A stretch of 64,000 nt of DNA from Steroidobacteraceae bacterium (GTDB lineage: Bacteria > Pseudomonadota > Gammaproteobacteria > Steroidobacterales > Steroidobacteraceae), in assembly GCA_019634895.1 (NCBI GenBank), contig JAHCAM010000001.1:1-64000 (forward strand), written 5' to 3'. This document shows positions 11,909 to 20,596 of this stretch, piece by piece. Positions within the stretch are counted from its first letter, which is position 1, and each line of letters opens with the position of its first letter. A program made the position numbers and the translations under genes. Below the pieces are notes generated by a model that was not told the origin of the DNA, ran no database searches, and was given only the letters and a program-made list of their open reading frames with translations.

Positions 11909-14008
11909 CAGGCGGGCGAGATTGGCGGTGTGCAGGAACAGTTTCTGCAGCGCGGCGAGGAGCGCGAGGCGGTTCGCGCGGATGCGCACGTCGTCCGCCA
12001 TGACCAGCACCTTGTCGAAGAACGCATCCACCGCGGGGCGCAGCGCCGCCAGGCGCAGCAGCGCATCCTCGTAGCGGCGCGAGGTCACGAATCGCTCGAC
12101 GTCCTGCCGCAGTTCCTCGATCTCGGTTGCGAGCCGGCGCTCCTCCGGATCCGTCAGCAGGCCCGGGTCCACGCGCGGGTTCGGCTGCTCGCCGGCCTTG
12201 CGCAGGATGTTCGAGATGCGTTTGTTGGCGGCGGTGAGGCTGGCCGCTTCCGGCAATTTCAGGAACGCCGCGAGCGCGCACAGGCGGTCGTCGAAGTCGA
12301 GCGGCGATGCCGGCCGCGTGTCGAGCACGGCGTCGAACATCTCGCTGCTGATGCCGGCGCCGCTCTCGAGGTACCAGGCGCGCAGGCGCTCCATCATGTA
12401 GTCATAGATCTCGTCCGCGAGCGCCTCCGGCATCGGCGCCGCGCCGCCGCTCGCGAGCCGCACGACGTCGGCATGGACCAGCTCGAGCGCCGACTGGATC
12501 AACCCGCGCAGGTCGAGCGCGACGCCGGTCTCGATCAGGATCCTGAGCACGCCGAGCGCAGAGCGGCGGAGGCCAAACGGGTCCTTGGCGCCGGTCGGCT
12601 TCTGGCCGATGGCGAAGATGCCGGCGATCGTGTCGAGCTTGTCGGCGATCGCGAGCGCGAGGCCGGCGCCGGTCGCGGGCAGGGTGTCGCCGGCAAACCG
12701 CGGCAGGTACTGCTCGCCGATGGCGGCCGCGACCGCATCCGGCTCGCCATCGTGCAGGGCGTAGTACCGCCCCATGACGCCCTGCAGTTCCGGGAACTCG
12801 CCGACCATGGCCGTCAGCAGGTCGCACTTGGCCAGTTGCGCCGCCCGCTGGGCGGCGATCGGGTCCTCACCCGTGGCGCGCGCGATCTGGCCCGCCAGCT
12901 CGGTGACCCTCGCGGTCTTGTCGGCCAGCGTGCCGAGCCGGGCCTGGAAAGTGACGCTGGCGAGGGCCGCGAGGCGGCTGGACAGGGACGTCTTGCGGTC
13001 GGTCTGGTAGAAGAACGCGGCGTCCGCGAGGCGGGGCCGGACTACGCGCTCGTTGCCGGCGCGGACCTGCGGCGGGTCCCGGCTTTCGATGTTGGCCACC
13101 GCGATGAAGGCCGGCAGGAGCGTGCCATCAGCCGCTTTCACCGGGAAATAGCGCTGGTGGTCCTGGAGGGTCGCGACCAGCACCTCGGGCGGCAGCTCCA
13201 GGTAGCGCTCCTCGAAATGGCCGACGATGGGAACCGGCCATTCGACCAGGGCCGTGACCTCGTTGAGCACCGCCGGGTCGATGACCGCCTGGCCACCCCC
13301 CGCCTCGGCGGCAGCGGCGACCCCCGCCCGGATGCGTTCGCGCCGGGCCTCGAAATCGGCGAGAACGTAGCCCCGGCGCTCGAGCGAGGCGAGGTAGACG
13401 CCGGGCGAACGCAAGGCCACCGGCTTGGGGGCGTGAAAACGATGGCCTCGGGTCATGCGTCCGGCCGGTAGCCCGAGGATCTCCCCCGGCACGATCTCGT
13501 CGCCATGCAGCATCACGACCCAGTGCACCGGGCGCACGAACTCCACGTCGCCAGCCCCCCAGCGCATGCGCCGGGCGACCGGCAGGCTGGCCAGCGCCTG
13601 CTGGACGATACCGGGCAGTAGCGCCGCCGTCCTGGCGCCAGGCCGGGTCAGCTTGCAGAACAGGAACTCGCCCTTGGCGTCGCTGCGGCGCTGGATCTCC
13701 TTGACCTCGATGCCGCAGGAAGCGGCGAAGGCGTACGCGGCCTTGGTCGGCTTGCCGGCGGCGTCGTAGGCCGCGGACACGGGCGGCCCGCGGCGCTCCA
13801 CGCGCTGGTCCGGCTGCTGGTCGAGCAGGCGGCGCACCAATACGGCGAGCCGCCGCGGCGTGGCATAGGCGAGCGCCGCGCCATGCGTGAGGCCCGCCAC
13901 GTCGAGGCCCGCCGCAACGCCGTCGCGGAACGCTTCCGCAAGCGGCAGCAGGCTTTTCGGCGGCAGCTCCTCGGTGCCGATCTCGACCAGGAAGTCGAGG
14001 CGCTTCAT
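11900..14008 (-). CDS. glyS: Glycyl-tRNA synthetase beta subunit
   Basis: 702 residues, normal length (about 690). It opens [17 protein letters not shown], the family hallmark, and contains [20 protein letters not shown] and [20 protein letters not shown], both strongly conserved. The C-terminal anticodon-binding region contains [11 protein letters not shown]. Together with GlyQ it forms the alpha2beta2 enzyme that charges tRNA-Gly. Its ATG overlaps the glyQ stop as ATGA (14005-14008). Confidence 0.97.
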   Translation of the reverse strand: MKRLDFLVEIGTEELPPKSLLPLAEAFRDGVAAGLDVAGLTHGAALAYATPRRLAVLVRRLLDQQPDQRVERRGPPVSAAYDAAGKPTKAAYAFAASCGIEVKEIQRRSDAKGEFLFCKLTRPGARTAALLPGIVQQALASLPVARRMRWGAGDVEFVRPVHWVVMLHGDEIVPGEILGLPAGRMTRGHRFHAPKPVALRSPGVYLASLERRGYVLADFEARRERIRAGVAAAAEAGGGQAVIDPAVLNEVTALVEWPVPIVGHFEERYLELPPEVLVATLQDHQRYFPVKAADGTLLPAFIAVANIESRDPPQVRAGNERVVRPRLADAAFFYQTDRKTSLSSRLAALASVTFQARLGTLADKTARVTELAGQIARATGEDPIAAQRAAQLAKCDLLTAMVGEFPELQGVMGRYYALHDGEPDAVAAAIGEQYLPRFAGDTLPATGAGLALAIADKLDTIAGIFAIGQKPTGAKDPFGLRRSALGVLRILIETGVALDLRGLIQSALELVHADVVRLASGGAAPMPEALADEIYDYMMERLRAWYLESGAGISSEMFDAVLDTRPASPLDFDDRLCALAAFLKLPEAASLTAANKRISNILRKAGEQPNPRVDPGLLTDPEERRLATEIEELRQDVERFVTSRRYEDALLRLAALRPAVDAFFDKVLVMADDVRIRANRLALLAALQKLFLHTANLARLPG

Positions 14009-14931
14009 GACGCGCCGCCCGCTTTCAGTAGCGGGAAGCCGAGCGCCTCGCGGCGCGCGTAATAGGCTTCGGCGACCGCGCGCGTCAGCGCGCGCACGCG
14101 CAGGATGTAGCGCTGGCGCTCGGTCACCGAGATCGCCTTGCGCGCATCCAGCAGGTTGAACGTGTGCGAGGCCTTCAGCGCCTGCTCGTAGGCAGGAAGG
14201 GGCAGTTTCGCCTCGAGCAGCCTGCTGCAGGCTTGCTCGCGCTGCTCGAAGTCCGCGAACAGCGCCGCGGTGTCGGCCTGCTCGAAGTTATAGGCCGATT
14301 GCTCCACCTCGTTCTGGTGGAACACGTCGCCGTAGCTCACGCGCCCGGACTCGCCCTCGGTCCAGGTCAGGTCGTAGACGCTCTCGCAGCCCTGCAGATA
14401 CATCGCCAGCCGCTCGAGGCCGTAGGTGATCTCCCCGGTGACCGGCCGGCAATCGAGGCCGCCGGCCTGCTGGAAGTAGGTGAACTGCGTGATCTCCATG
14501 CCGTTCAGCCAGACTTCCCAGCCGAGTCCCCAGGCGCCCAGCGTCGGCGACTCCCAGTTGTCCTCGACCAGGCGGATGTCGTGCGTCAGCGCGTCGATGC
14601 CGAGCATCGCGAGCGAGCCCAGGTAGCGGTCGATGATGTCCTTGGGCGAGGGCTTCATCACCACCTGGAACTGGTAGTAGTGCTGCAGGCGGAACGGGTT
14701 TTCGCCGTAGCGCCCGTCGGTGGGCCGGCGGCTCGGCTGCACGTAGGCGGCGCTCCACGGCTCGGGCCCGAGCGCGCGCAGGAAGGTCGCGGTGTGGAAG
14801 GTGCCGGCGCCCATTTCCATGTCGTAGGGCTGCAGCAGCACGCAGCCCTGGCCGGCCCAGTAGTTCTGCAGCGCCAGGATCAGGTCCTGGAAGGTGCGCG
14901 GCGGCCGCAGGATTTTCAGGGTTTTCGTCAT
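14005..14931 (-). CDS. glyQ: Glycyl-tRNA synthetase alpha subunit
   Basis: 308 residues. Class II synthetase core: [20 protein letters not shown] at the N-terminus, [20 protein letters not shown] (motif 2 region), and [12 protein letters not shown] (motif 3). It makes glycyl-adenylate and transfers glycine to tRNA with GlyS. First gene of the leftward glyQS pair; 43 bp separate it from the end of rluF upstream. Confidence 0.97.
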   Translation of the reverse strand: MTKTLKILRPPRTFQDLILALQNYWAGQGCVLLQPYDMEMGAGTFHTATFLRALGPEPWSAAYVQPSRRPTDGRYGENPFRLQHYYQFQVVMKPSPKDIIDRYLGSLAMLGIDALTHDIRLVEDNWESPTLGAWGLGWEVWLNGMEITQFTYFQQAGGLDCRPVTGEITYGLERLAMYLQGCESVYDLTWTEGESGRVSYGDVFHQNEVEQSAYNFEQADTAALFADFEQREQACSRLLEAKLPLPAYEQALKASHTFNLLDARKAISVTERQRYILRVRALTRAVAEAYYARREALGFPLLKAGGAS

Positions 14932-14974
14932 TCGTCGCAGGATGGGCGAAACGCCGCCCAGTATAGCGGGCCGG

Positions 14975-15685
14975 TCACCCGCCCGAAGGCGCGCGCCGGC
15001 TGGCCGCCGCCAGCAGCGGGCGGACTTCGGCGTCGGTCAGCTCGCGCCAGCGGCCGGAAGGCAGCGCTCCGAGGCGGATGTGCATGATGCGCACGCGCCG
15101 AAGTGACTGCACGCGCGAGCCGAGCGCCGAGCACATGCGCCGGATCTGCCGGTTGAGTCCCTGCGTCAGCACGATGCGAAACGACGCGGGACCGCAGCGG
15201 ACGACGCTGCACGGCCTCGTTTTCTCGCCGCCGATGCGCACCCCCGCCGCCATCATCTGCAGGAATGCCGGCGTGACCGGGCGCTCGACCGTGACCTCGT
15301 ATTCCTTCTCGTGGCCGTGCTCGGCGCGCAGGATTTCGTTGACGATGTCGCCGTCGTTGGTGAGCAGGATCAGGCCTTCGGAGTCCTTGTCCAGCCTGCC
15401 GATCGGGAAGATGCGCTCGGCGTGGCCGACGAAGTCGACGATGTTGCCGGGCACGTCGCGTTCGGTCGTGCAGGTGATGCCGCGCGGCTTGTTGAGCGCG
15501 AGGTAGACCGCCTTCCTGCGCTGCGGCAGCGGCTCGCCGTCCACCAGCACGCGGTCGCCCTCCTTCACCTGCGTGCCGAGCTGTCCGGGCGCGCCATTGA
15601 CGGTCACGCGCCCGGCGGCGATCCAGGCATCGGCCTCGCGGCGCGAACAGACGCCGTGCTCACTGATGAACTTGTTCAGGCGCAT
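14975..15685 (-). CDS. rluF: 23S rRNA pseudouridine synthase (RluF-type)
   Basis: 236 residues. S4 RNA-binding domain (1-60, [20 protein letters not shown]) then the RsuA/RluB-family catalytic domain with [19 protein letters not shown], whose Asp in RLD is the catalytic residue, and [27 protein letters not shown] resembles RluF, which modifies U2604 of 23S rRNA in E. coli, more than RluB or RluE. It ends in a short Ala/Arg tail. The site specificity is inferred from similarity only. Confidence 0.85.
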   Translation of the reverse strand: MRLNKFISEHGVCSRREADAWIAAGRVTVNGAPGQLGTQVKEGDRVLVDGEPLPQRRKAVYLALNKPRGITCTTERDVPGNIVDFVGHAERIFPIGRLDKDSEGLILLTNDGDIVNEILRAEHGHEKEYEVTVERPVTPAFLQMMAAGVRIGGEKTRPCSVVRCGPASFRIVLTQGLNRQIRRMCSALGSRVQSLRRVRIMHIRLGALPSGRWRELTDAEVRPLLAAASRRAPSGG

Positions 15686-15765
15686 CGGGCGGCGATTGTC
15701 GCGGCGGGTGGGGGCGGCGGAAAGGCGGATCTTCGCACCGGGGTGGAGCGGGCATCATCTGGCGC

Positions 15766-15780
15766 GCACCATAACAGTGC
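15766..15780 (+). promoter_or_regulatory. NtrC-binding site upstream of glnA
   Basis: GCAC, seven bases, GTGC (GCACCATAACAGTGC), matching the enteric NtrC dyad. It sits about 75 bp upstream of the sigma-54 -24 element, a normal enhancer distance. A looser second half-site may lie at 15782-15804. Confidence 0.65.
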
Positions 15781-15854
15781 GTTGGTACAGGACAACGGTC
15801 CAATCGAAATATATAAGCTATTAATTTATAACGATTTGTATGCCATCATCGGTC

Positions 15855-15870
15855 TGGCATAAACTTTGCA
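15855..15870 (+). promoter_or_regulatory. Sigma-54 promoter of glnA
   Basis: TGGCATAAACTTTGCA matches the TGGCAC-N5-TTGCA -24/-12 consensus at all but one base. Predicted +1 is near 15882, about 39 bases before the glnA start. An A/T-rich stretch (about 15805-15845) between it and the NtrC site could aid DNA bending. Confidence 0.85.
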
Positions 15871-15920
15871 CTAAATAAGGGATCGCGAGCGATCGCAACA
15901 GGATGACAGGGAGCAAGACC

Positions 15921-17330
15921 ATGACCCCCGCCGACGTCGTCAAGCTGATCCAGTCCAAGGAAGCCACCTACTGCGACCTGCGGTTCGTGGACACGCGCGG
16001 CAAGGAACAGCACGTGACGATCCCCGCGCGCATGGTGGACGAGGATTTCTTCGTCGACGGCAAGATGTTCGACGGCTCGTCCATTGCCGGCTGGAAGGGC
16101 ATCAACGAGTCCGACATGATCCTGATGCCGGATCCATCGACCGCGATGATCGATCCGTTCTACGAGGAAACCACCCTGCTGCTGCGCTGCGACGTGGTGG
16201 AACCCACGACGATGCAGGGCTACAGCCGCGACCCGCGCTCGCTGGCGAAGCGGGCGGAGGCCTACCTCAAGTCCACGGGCATCGCCGACTCCTGCCTGTT
16301 CGGCCCCGAGAACGAGTTCTTCATCTTCGACAGCGTGCGCTGGGGCAACGACCTCAACGGCTGCAGCTACCACATCGACTCGGTGCAGGGCGCGTGGAAC
16401 TCGGGCACCGCCTACGAGGGCGGCAACCTCGGCCATCGCCCGGGCGTGAAGGGCGGCTATTTCCCGGTGCCGCCGGTGGACCGCTTCCAGGACCTGCGCA
16501 CGGCGATGTCGCAGGCCTGCGAGGAGCTCGGCCTCAAGGTCGAGGTGCATCACCACGAGGTCGCGACCGGCGGCCAGGGCGAGATCAACGTCTCCGCGAA
16601 CACGCTGACGAAGAAGGGCGACGAGGTGCTGCTGCTGAAATATGCGCTGTGGAACGTCGCGCACGGCCACGGCAAGACGCTGACCTTCATGCCGAAGCCG
16701 CTGGTGGGCGACAACGGCAACGGCATGCACGTGCACCAGTCCTTGCAGAAGGACGGCAAGAACCTGTTCGCCGGCGACCGCTACGCGGGCCTGTCGGACG
16801 TCGCGCTGTACTACATCGGCGGCATCATCAAGCACGCCAGGGCGCTCAATGCCTTCACCAATCCGGGCACCAACAGCTACAAGCGCCTGGTGCCGGGCTT
16901 CGAGGCGCCGGTCATGCTCGCTTACAGCGCGCGCAACCGCTCGGCGTCGATCCGCATCCCGTGGGTCTCGAACCCGAAAGGCCGCCGCATCGAGGTGCGT
17001 TTCCCGGACTCGCTCGCGAATCCGTACTTTGCGTTCGCCTCCATGCTGATGGCGGGGCTCGACGGCATCCAGAACAAGATCCACCCGGGCGAGGCCTCGG
17101 ACAAGGACCTCTACGACCTGCCGCCGGAGGAAGCGAAGAACATCCCGGAAGTCTGCCATTCGCTCGACATGGCGCTCGAGCACCTCGACCGCGACCGCGA
17201 CTTCCTGAAGCGCGGCGGCGTGTTCAGCGACGACCTGATCAACGCCTACATCGCGCTCAAGCAGGGCGAAGTCACGCGCTTCCGGATGTCGACGCATCCG
17301 GTCGAGATGGACATGTACTACAGCCTCTGA
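15921..17330 (+). CDS. glnA: Glutamine synthetase, type I
   Basis: 469 residues, exactly the usual length. It contains DGSSIAGW (near 51), [10 protein letters not shown] (active-site Glu region), [11 protein letters not shown] (near 265), [18 protein letters not shown], and the adenylylation loop [17 protein letters not shown], whose Tyr is the usual adenylylation target. It makes glutamine from glutamate, ammonia and ATP. The ATG at 15921 follows AGGGAG by seven bases and gives the family N-terminus; an upstream ATG at 15903 is not used. Control by a sigma-54 promoter and NtrC fits the ntrBC genes just downstream. Confidence 0.98.
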   Translation: MTPADVVKLIQSKEATYCDLRFVDTRGKEQHVTIPARMVDEDFFVDGKMFDGSSIAGWKGINESDMILMPDPSTAMIDPFYEETTLLLRCDVVEPTTMQGYSRDPRSLAKRAEAYLKSTGIADSCLFGPENEFFIFDSVRWGNDLNGCSYHIDSVQGAWNSGTAYEGGNLGHRPGVKGGYFPVPPVDRFQDLRTAMSQACEELGLKVEVHHHEVATGGQGEINVSANTLTKKGDEVLLLKYALWNVAHGHGKTLTFMPKPLVGDNGNGMHVHQSLQKDGKNLFAGDRYAGLSDVALYYIGGIIKHARALNAFTNPGTNSYKRLVPGFEAPVMLAYSARNRSASIRIPWVSNPKGRRIEVRFPDSLANPYFAFASMLMAGLDGIQNKIHPGEASDKDLYDLPPEEAKNIPEVCHSLDMALEHLDRDRDFLKRGGVFSDDLINAYIALKQGEVTRFRMSTHPVEMDMYYSL

Positions 17331-17350
17331 GGGCCAGGGCACCCGAGGCA

Positions 17351-17379
17351 CGGCGGTCACAGTTCCGGCCGCCGCTTTT
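17351..17379 (+). terminator. Probable terminator after glnA
   Basis: CGGCGG (17351-17356), a 12-base loop, CCGCCG (17369-17374), then CTTTT. The T-run is short, so some read-through into the DUF4124-ntrBC genes is plausible. Confidence 0.45.
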
Positions 17380-17402
17380 GGCAGCCCGGCGGGTGGCGGG
17401 AT

Positions 17403-17996
17403 ATGCTGTCGGTCATGCGCATACTCCTGCTTCTCGCCGGCCTGACATTGTCCCTGGCGGCCATGCCCCAGGAGATCTACCGGTGGGTGGACAAGGACGG
17501 CGTCGTCCATTACTCGGACCAGCCCGGCGCCCCGGGCGCCAAGCGCGTGGAAGTGATCCTGCCGAACTCCTACGAGCCGGAGCCGTCGGACCTCGGCGTC
17601 GGCGCACAGGGAGGGTGGCAGCCGGAACCGGAAGTCTCGCCGTACACCTCGCTGGTCATCGTGCAGCCGACGCACGACCAGGTGTTCTTCGGCGGCGATA
17701 CGGCGGTGACGGTCGCGGCGAACCTGGGCGGCACGCTGCGCCCCGGGCACACACTGGTCTTCTTCCTGAACGGCAGCCGTCGCGACACGGATGCGGGCGG
17801 CAATCTCACGCTCACGAGCGTCGAGCGCGGCACGCACCTGCTGCGCGCCAGCGTGCTCGACCAGAACGGCAACATGGTCATCTCGAGCGCGCAGATCGCG
17901 TTCCACGTGCGCCAGCCGTCGATCAACACGCCGCAGAGTCCGCAGCGGCCAGCGCCGCCAGCACAGCCGCGGCCGCAGCCGCAACCCGCGAACTGA
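17403..17996 (+). CDS. DUF4124-domain secreted protein
   Basis: 197 residues. A signal peptide (about 1-20) leads into the DUF4124 motif EIYRWVDKDGVVHYSDQPGAPGA, here at about 24-46. A beta-rich middle (about 80-170, with TSLVIVQPTHDQVFFGG) is followed by a Pro/Gln-rich tail. The molecular role of DUF4124 proteins is not known. Position between glnA and ntrBC is typical of Xanthomonadales-type genomes and may mean co-regulation. The ATG at 17403 has GGGTGG six bases upstream; an ATG at 17415 would also give a signal peptide. Confidence 0.85.
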   Translation: MLSVMRILLLLAGLTLSLAAMPQEIYRWVDKDGVVHYSDQPGAPGAKRVEVILPNSYEPEPSDLGVGAQGGWQPEPEVSPYTSLVIVQPTHDQVFFGGDTAVTVAANLGGTLRPGHTLVFFLNGSRRDTDAGGNLTLTSVERGTHLLRASVLDQNGNMVISSAQIAFHVRQPSINTPQSPQRPAPPAQPRPQPQPAN

Positions 17997-18024
17997 ACGG
18001 CGCGCGACGCCCCGGCGTCGCGCC

Positions 18025-19113
18025 ATGACCGCCGGCCCGGTGCCCGGGTTCGACCCGGCGGGAATCCTCGACCAGCTCTCGACCGCCATCCTGGTCGTGG
18101 ACGGCGAAGACCGGCTGGCCTGGCTCAACGTCGCGGCGGCGGACCTGCTGGCGACGGGAACGGCCGCGGCGCGCGGCCGCGGGCTGGCGACGCTGGTGCA
18201 GGACGGGCGCGCGATCGAATCGCTGGTTGCGCGCAGCCGCGGGAGCGGGGAGCCGATCGCACTCCGCGCGTTCGAGTTCGCGCCGGCCGCCCGCGGCGAC
18301 GTGCGCTACCAGGTGGACGTGACGTTTGCGCCGCTCGCGGGGCCGCCCGCCGGCCGCGTGCTGATCGAGATCGCGGACACCACGCGCCCGTCGCGCATGA
18401 ACCGCGACACGGCGCTGCTCGCCCAGCAGGGCGGCAGCCGCGTCATGGCGCGCCAGCTCGCGCACGAGATCAAGAACCCGCTCGGCGGGCTGCGCGGCGC
18501 CGCGCAGCTGCTCGAACGCGAACTGCCCGACGAGCGCCTGAAGGAATACACGCGCGTGATCATCGGCGAGGCCGACCGGCTGCGCGCGCTGGTGGACTCG
18601 CTGCTGGGGCCGGCGCGGCCGATCCGCCGCGAGCCGGTCAACGTGCACGAGCTGATCGACCGCGTGTACTGGCTGGCGCGCGCCGAGGCGCCCGAGGGGA
18701 TCGCGATCGAACGGGACTACGACCCGAGCCTGCCGCCGCTCGCGCTCGACCGCGACCTGATGGTGCAGGCGATGCTGAACATCGCGCGCAACGCCGTCCA
18801 GGCCGTGGGCGAGCGCGGCGCGATCACCATGAGGAGCCGCGCGCTGACGCAGGCGACGATCGGCGCGGAGCGCCACCGGGTCGTCGCCTCGCTGCAGTTC
18901 GAGGACAACGGGCCCGGCGTGCCGGGGGAGCTCGGCGAGACGATCTTCTACCCGCTGGTGTCCGCGCGCGAGGGCGGCACGGGCCTCGGCCTCGCCGTCG
19001 CCCAGGACATCGCGACCCGCCACGGCGGAATCATCGAGTTCGACAGCCGTCCGGGACGGACGGTGTTCTCACTGCTGTTGCCGATGGAGGGCCGACATGA
19101 ACACGCCACTTGA
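18025..19113 (+). CDS. glnL: Nitrogen regulation sensor histidine kinase NtrB
   Basis: 362 residues, cytoplasmic. N-terminal PAS-like sensor (about 10-125), then the H-box RQLAHEIKNPLGGLRGAAQL with the phospho-accepting His near 151, N-box NIARNAVQAVGERG, G1 DNGPGVP and G2 GTGLGLAVAQ. NtrB phosphorylates NtrC under nitrogen limitation and, with PII, dephosphorylates it when nitrogen is ample. The ATG at 18025 is 28 bases after the DUF4124 gene; the frame stays open further upstream but only as a shadow of that gene. It overlaps ntrC by 17 bases. Confidence 0.93.
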   Translation: MTAGPVPGFDPAGILDQLSTAILVVDGEDRLAWLNVAAADLLATGTAAARGRGLATLVQDGRAIESLVARSRGSGEPIALRAFEFAPAARGDVRYQVDVTFAPLAGPPAGRVLIEIADTTRPSRMNRDTALLAQQGGSRVMARQLAHEIKNPLGGLRGAAQLLERELPDERLKEYTRVIIGEADRLRALVDSLLGPARPIRREPVNVHELIDRVYWLARAEAPEGIAIERDYDPSLPPLALDRDLMVQAMLNIARNAVQAVGERGAITMRSRALTQATIGAERHRVVASLQFEDNGPGVPGELGETIFYPLVSAREGGTGLGLAVAQDIATRHGGIIEFDSRPGRTVFSLLLPMEGRHEHAT

Positions 19114-20488
19114 AGTGTGGCTGGTGGACGACGACGCCTCGATCCGCTGGGTGCTCGAGCGGGCGCTCGGCCAGGCCGGGATGCGCGCGCGGTCCTTCGA
19201 GCAGGCGGAAGCCGCGCTTGGCGCGCTGGCTTCCGCGCTGCCGGACGTGCTGATGACGGACGTGCGCATGCCGGGGCTCGGCGGCCTGACGCTGCTCGAG
19301 CGCGTGCGGCGCGACTACCCGGGCCTGCCGGTGATCGTGATGACCGCGCACGCGGACCTCGGCCATGCGGTCGCGGCCTATCGCGGCGGCGCCTTCGAGT
19401 ACCTGCCGAAGCCCTTCGACATCGACGAGGCCGTGGCGCTGGTGCGCCGCGCGGCGACGCAGGGGGAGGCGGGCGGCGCCGCGGCGGGCGGCGCGGCAAT
19501 CGCCGGCATCCTTGGACAGGCGCCGGCGATGCAGGAAGTGTTCCGCGCGATCGGGAGATTGTCGCGCTCCAGCCTTTCGGTGCTGGTCACCGGCGAATCC
19601 GGCACGGGCAAGGAACTGGTCGCGCGGGCGCTGCACGAGAACAGCCCGCGCGCGGCGGGCCCGTTCATCGCCCTGAACACCTCCGCGATCGCCTCCGAGC
19701 TGCTCGAATCGGAGCTGTTCGGTCACGAGAAAGGCGCGTTCACGGGCGCGGACTCGCAGCGGCGCGGCCGTTTCGAGCAGGCCGACGGCGGCACGCTGTT
19801 CCTGGACGAGATCGGCGACATGTCGGCGGCGCTGCAGACGCGGCTGCTGCGCGTGCTCGCGGAGGGCGAGTTCTATCGCGTCGGCGGCAACGTGCCGATC
19901 AGGGTGGACGTGCGCGTGATCGCCGCGACGCACCAGGACCTGGACACGCGGGTCCGGCAGGGACGGTTCCGCGAGGACCTGTTCCACCGCCTGAACGTCA
20001 TCCGCGTCCACGTTCCGGCGCTGCGCGAGCGGCGCGGCGACATCCCGGAGCTGCTGGCGCACTACCTGGCCGTCGCCGCGCGCGAGCTCGGCGTGGAACC
20101 GAAGACGCTGACCGCAGGCGCGAGCGAGCGGCTGGTCGCGTTCGACTGGCCCGGCAACGTGCGCCAGCTCGTGAACGCGGCGCGGCGCCTCACCGTGACC
20201 GCGCCAGGGCGCGAGATCCGGGAAGAGGACATCCCGCCGGATCTCGGCGGCGCGGGCGCGGAACTGCCGGCGCCGGATGGCTGGTGCCGCGAGCTCGAAA
20301 CCTGGGCCGCGCGGCATCTCGCCGCGGGCGGCGCGCCATTGCTCGAAGTCGCGGAAGCGCGCTTCGAGCGCACGCTCGCCCGCGCCGCGCTCGCGCGCGT
20401 GCAGGGGCGGCGGCAGGATGCTGCCAGGCTCATCGGCTGGGGGCGGAATACGCTGACGCGGAAGCTCAGGGAGCTCGGCATCGACTGA
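19097..20488 (+). CDS. glnG: Nitrogen regulation response regulator NtrC
   Basis: 463 residues. Receiver domain (1-120) with phospho-acceptor Asp in [10 protein letters not shown] near 54. The sigma-54 AAA+ domain (about 140-375) has Walker A GESGTGKE, the sigma-54-contacting loop [10 protein letters not shown] and Walker [13 protein letters not shown] Fis-type HTH closes the protein ([24 protein letters not shown]). Phosphorylated NtrC hexamers activate sigma-54 promoters, here plausibly that of glnA. ATG at 19097 overlaps ntrB. Confidence 0.95.
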   Translation: MNTPLEVWLVDDDASIRWVLERALGQAGMRARSFEQAEAALGALASALPDVLMTDVRMPGLGGLTLLERVRRDYPGLPVIVMTAHADLGHAVAAYRGGAFEYLPKPFDIDEAVALVRRAATQGEAGGAAAGGAAIAGILGQAPAMQEVFRAIGRLSRSSLSVLVTGESGTGKELVARALHENSPRAAGPFIALNTSAIASELLESELFGHEKGAFTGADSQRRGRFEQADGGTLFLDEIGDMSAALQTRLLRVLAEGEFYRVGGNVPIRVDVRVIAATHQDLDTRVRQGRFREDLFHRLNVIRVHVPALRERRGDIPELLAHYLAVAARELGVEPKTLTAGASERLVAFDWPGNVRQLVNAARRLTVTAPGREIREEDIPPDLGGAGAELPAPDGWCRELETWAARHLAAGGAPLLEVAEARFERTLARAALARVQGRRQDAARLIGWGRNTLTRKLRELGID

Positions 20489-20494
20489 GGAGAC

Positions 20495-20538
20495 GGGGAC
20501 AGTCCGCCTTTTCCGCTTCGCGGAAAAGGGGACAGTCC
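20495..20538. repeat. GGGGACAGTCC repeat pair around a hairpin
   Basis: Two direct copies of GGGGACAGTCC (20495-20505 and 20528-20538) bracket an inverted repeat of 10-bp arms (CCTTTTCCGC / GCGGAAAAGG, 20507-20529). It lies right after ntrC. The type resembles REP-like palindromes and shares the GGGGAC..GTCC theme with the GGGGACGCGTCC family elsewhere in the window. Confidence 0.6.
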
Positions 20539-20543
20539 CAATG

Positions 20544-20573
20544 AAAAGGCCCCCGCCGTTTCCGGCGGGGGCC
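20544..20573 (-). terminator. Terminator of the subtilase gene
   Basis: GGCCCCCGCC (20548-20557) pairs with GGCGGGGGCC (20564-20573). Read leftward, the stem is followed by TTTT (20547-20544). This suits the leftward S8 peptidase. Confidence 0.8.
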
Positions 20574-20596
20574 GCATCAGATCAATTCAGATCCGA

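Noticed and set aside
17900..17911. GTTCCACGTGCG, resembling a third parS.
   Set aside because: Only one half-site matches; the GGAAC half is absent.
15846..18128. A 760-codon open frame antisense to glnA and neighbours.
   Set aside because: It is a high-GC shadow of glnA, DUF4124 and ntrB with no family motifs.
20544..20573. Terminator for ntrC on the + strand.
   Set aside because: No T-run on that side; the run follows the stem only when read leftward.
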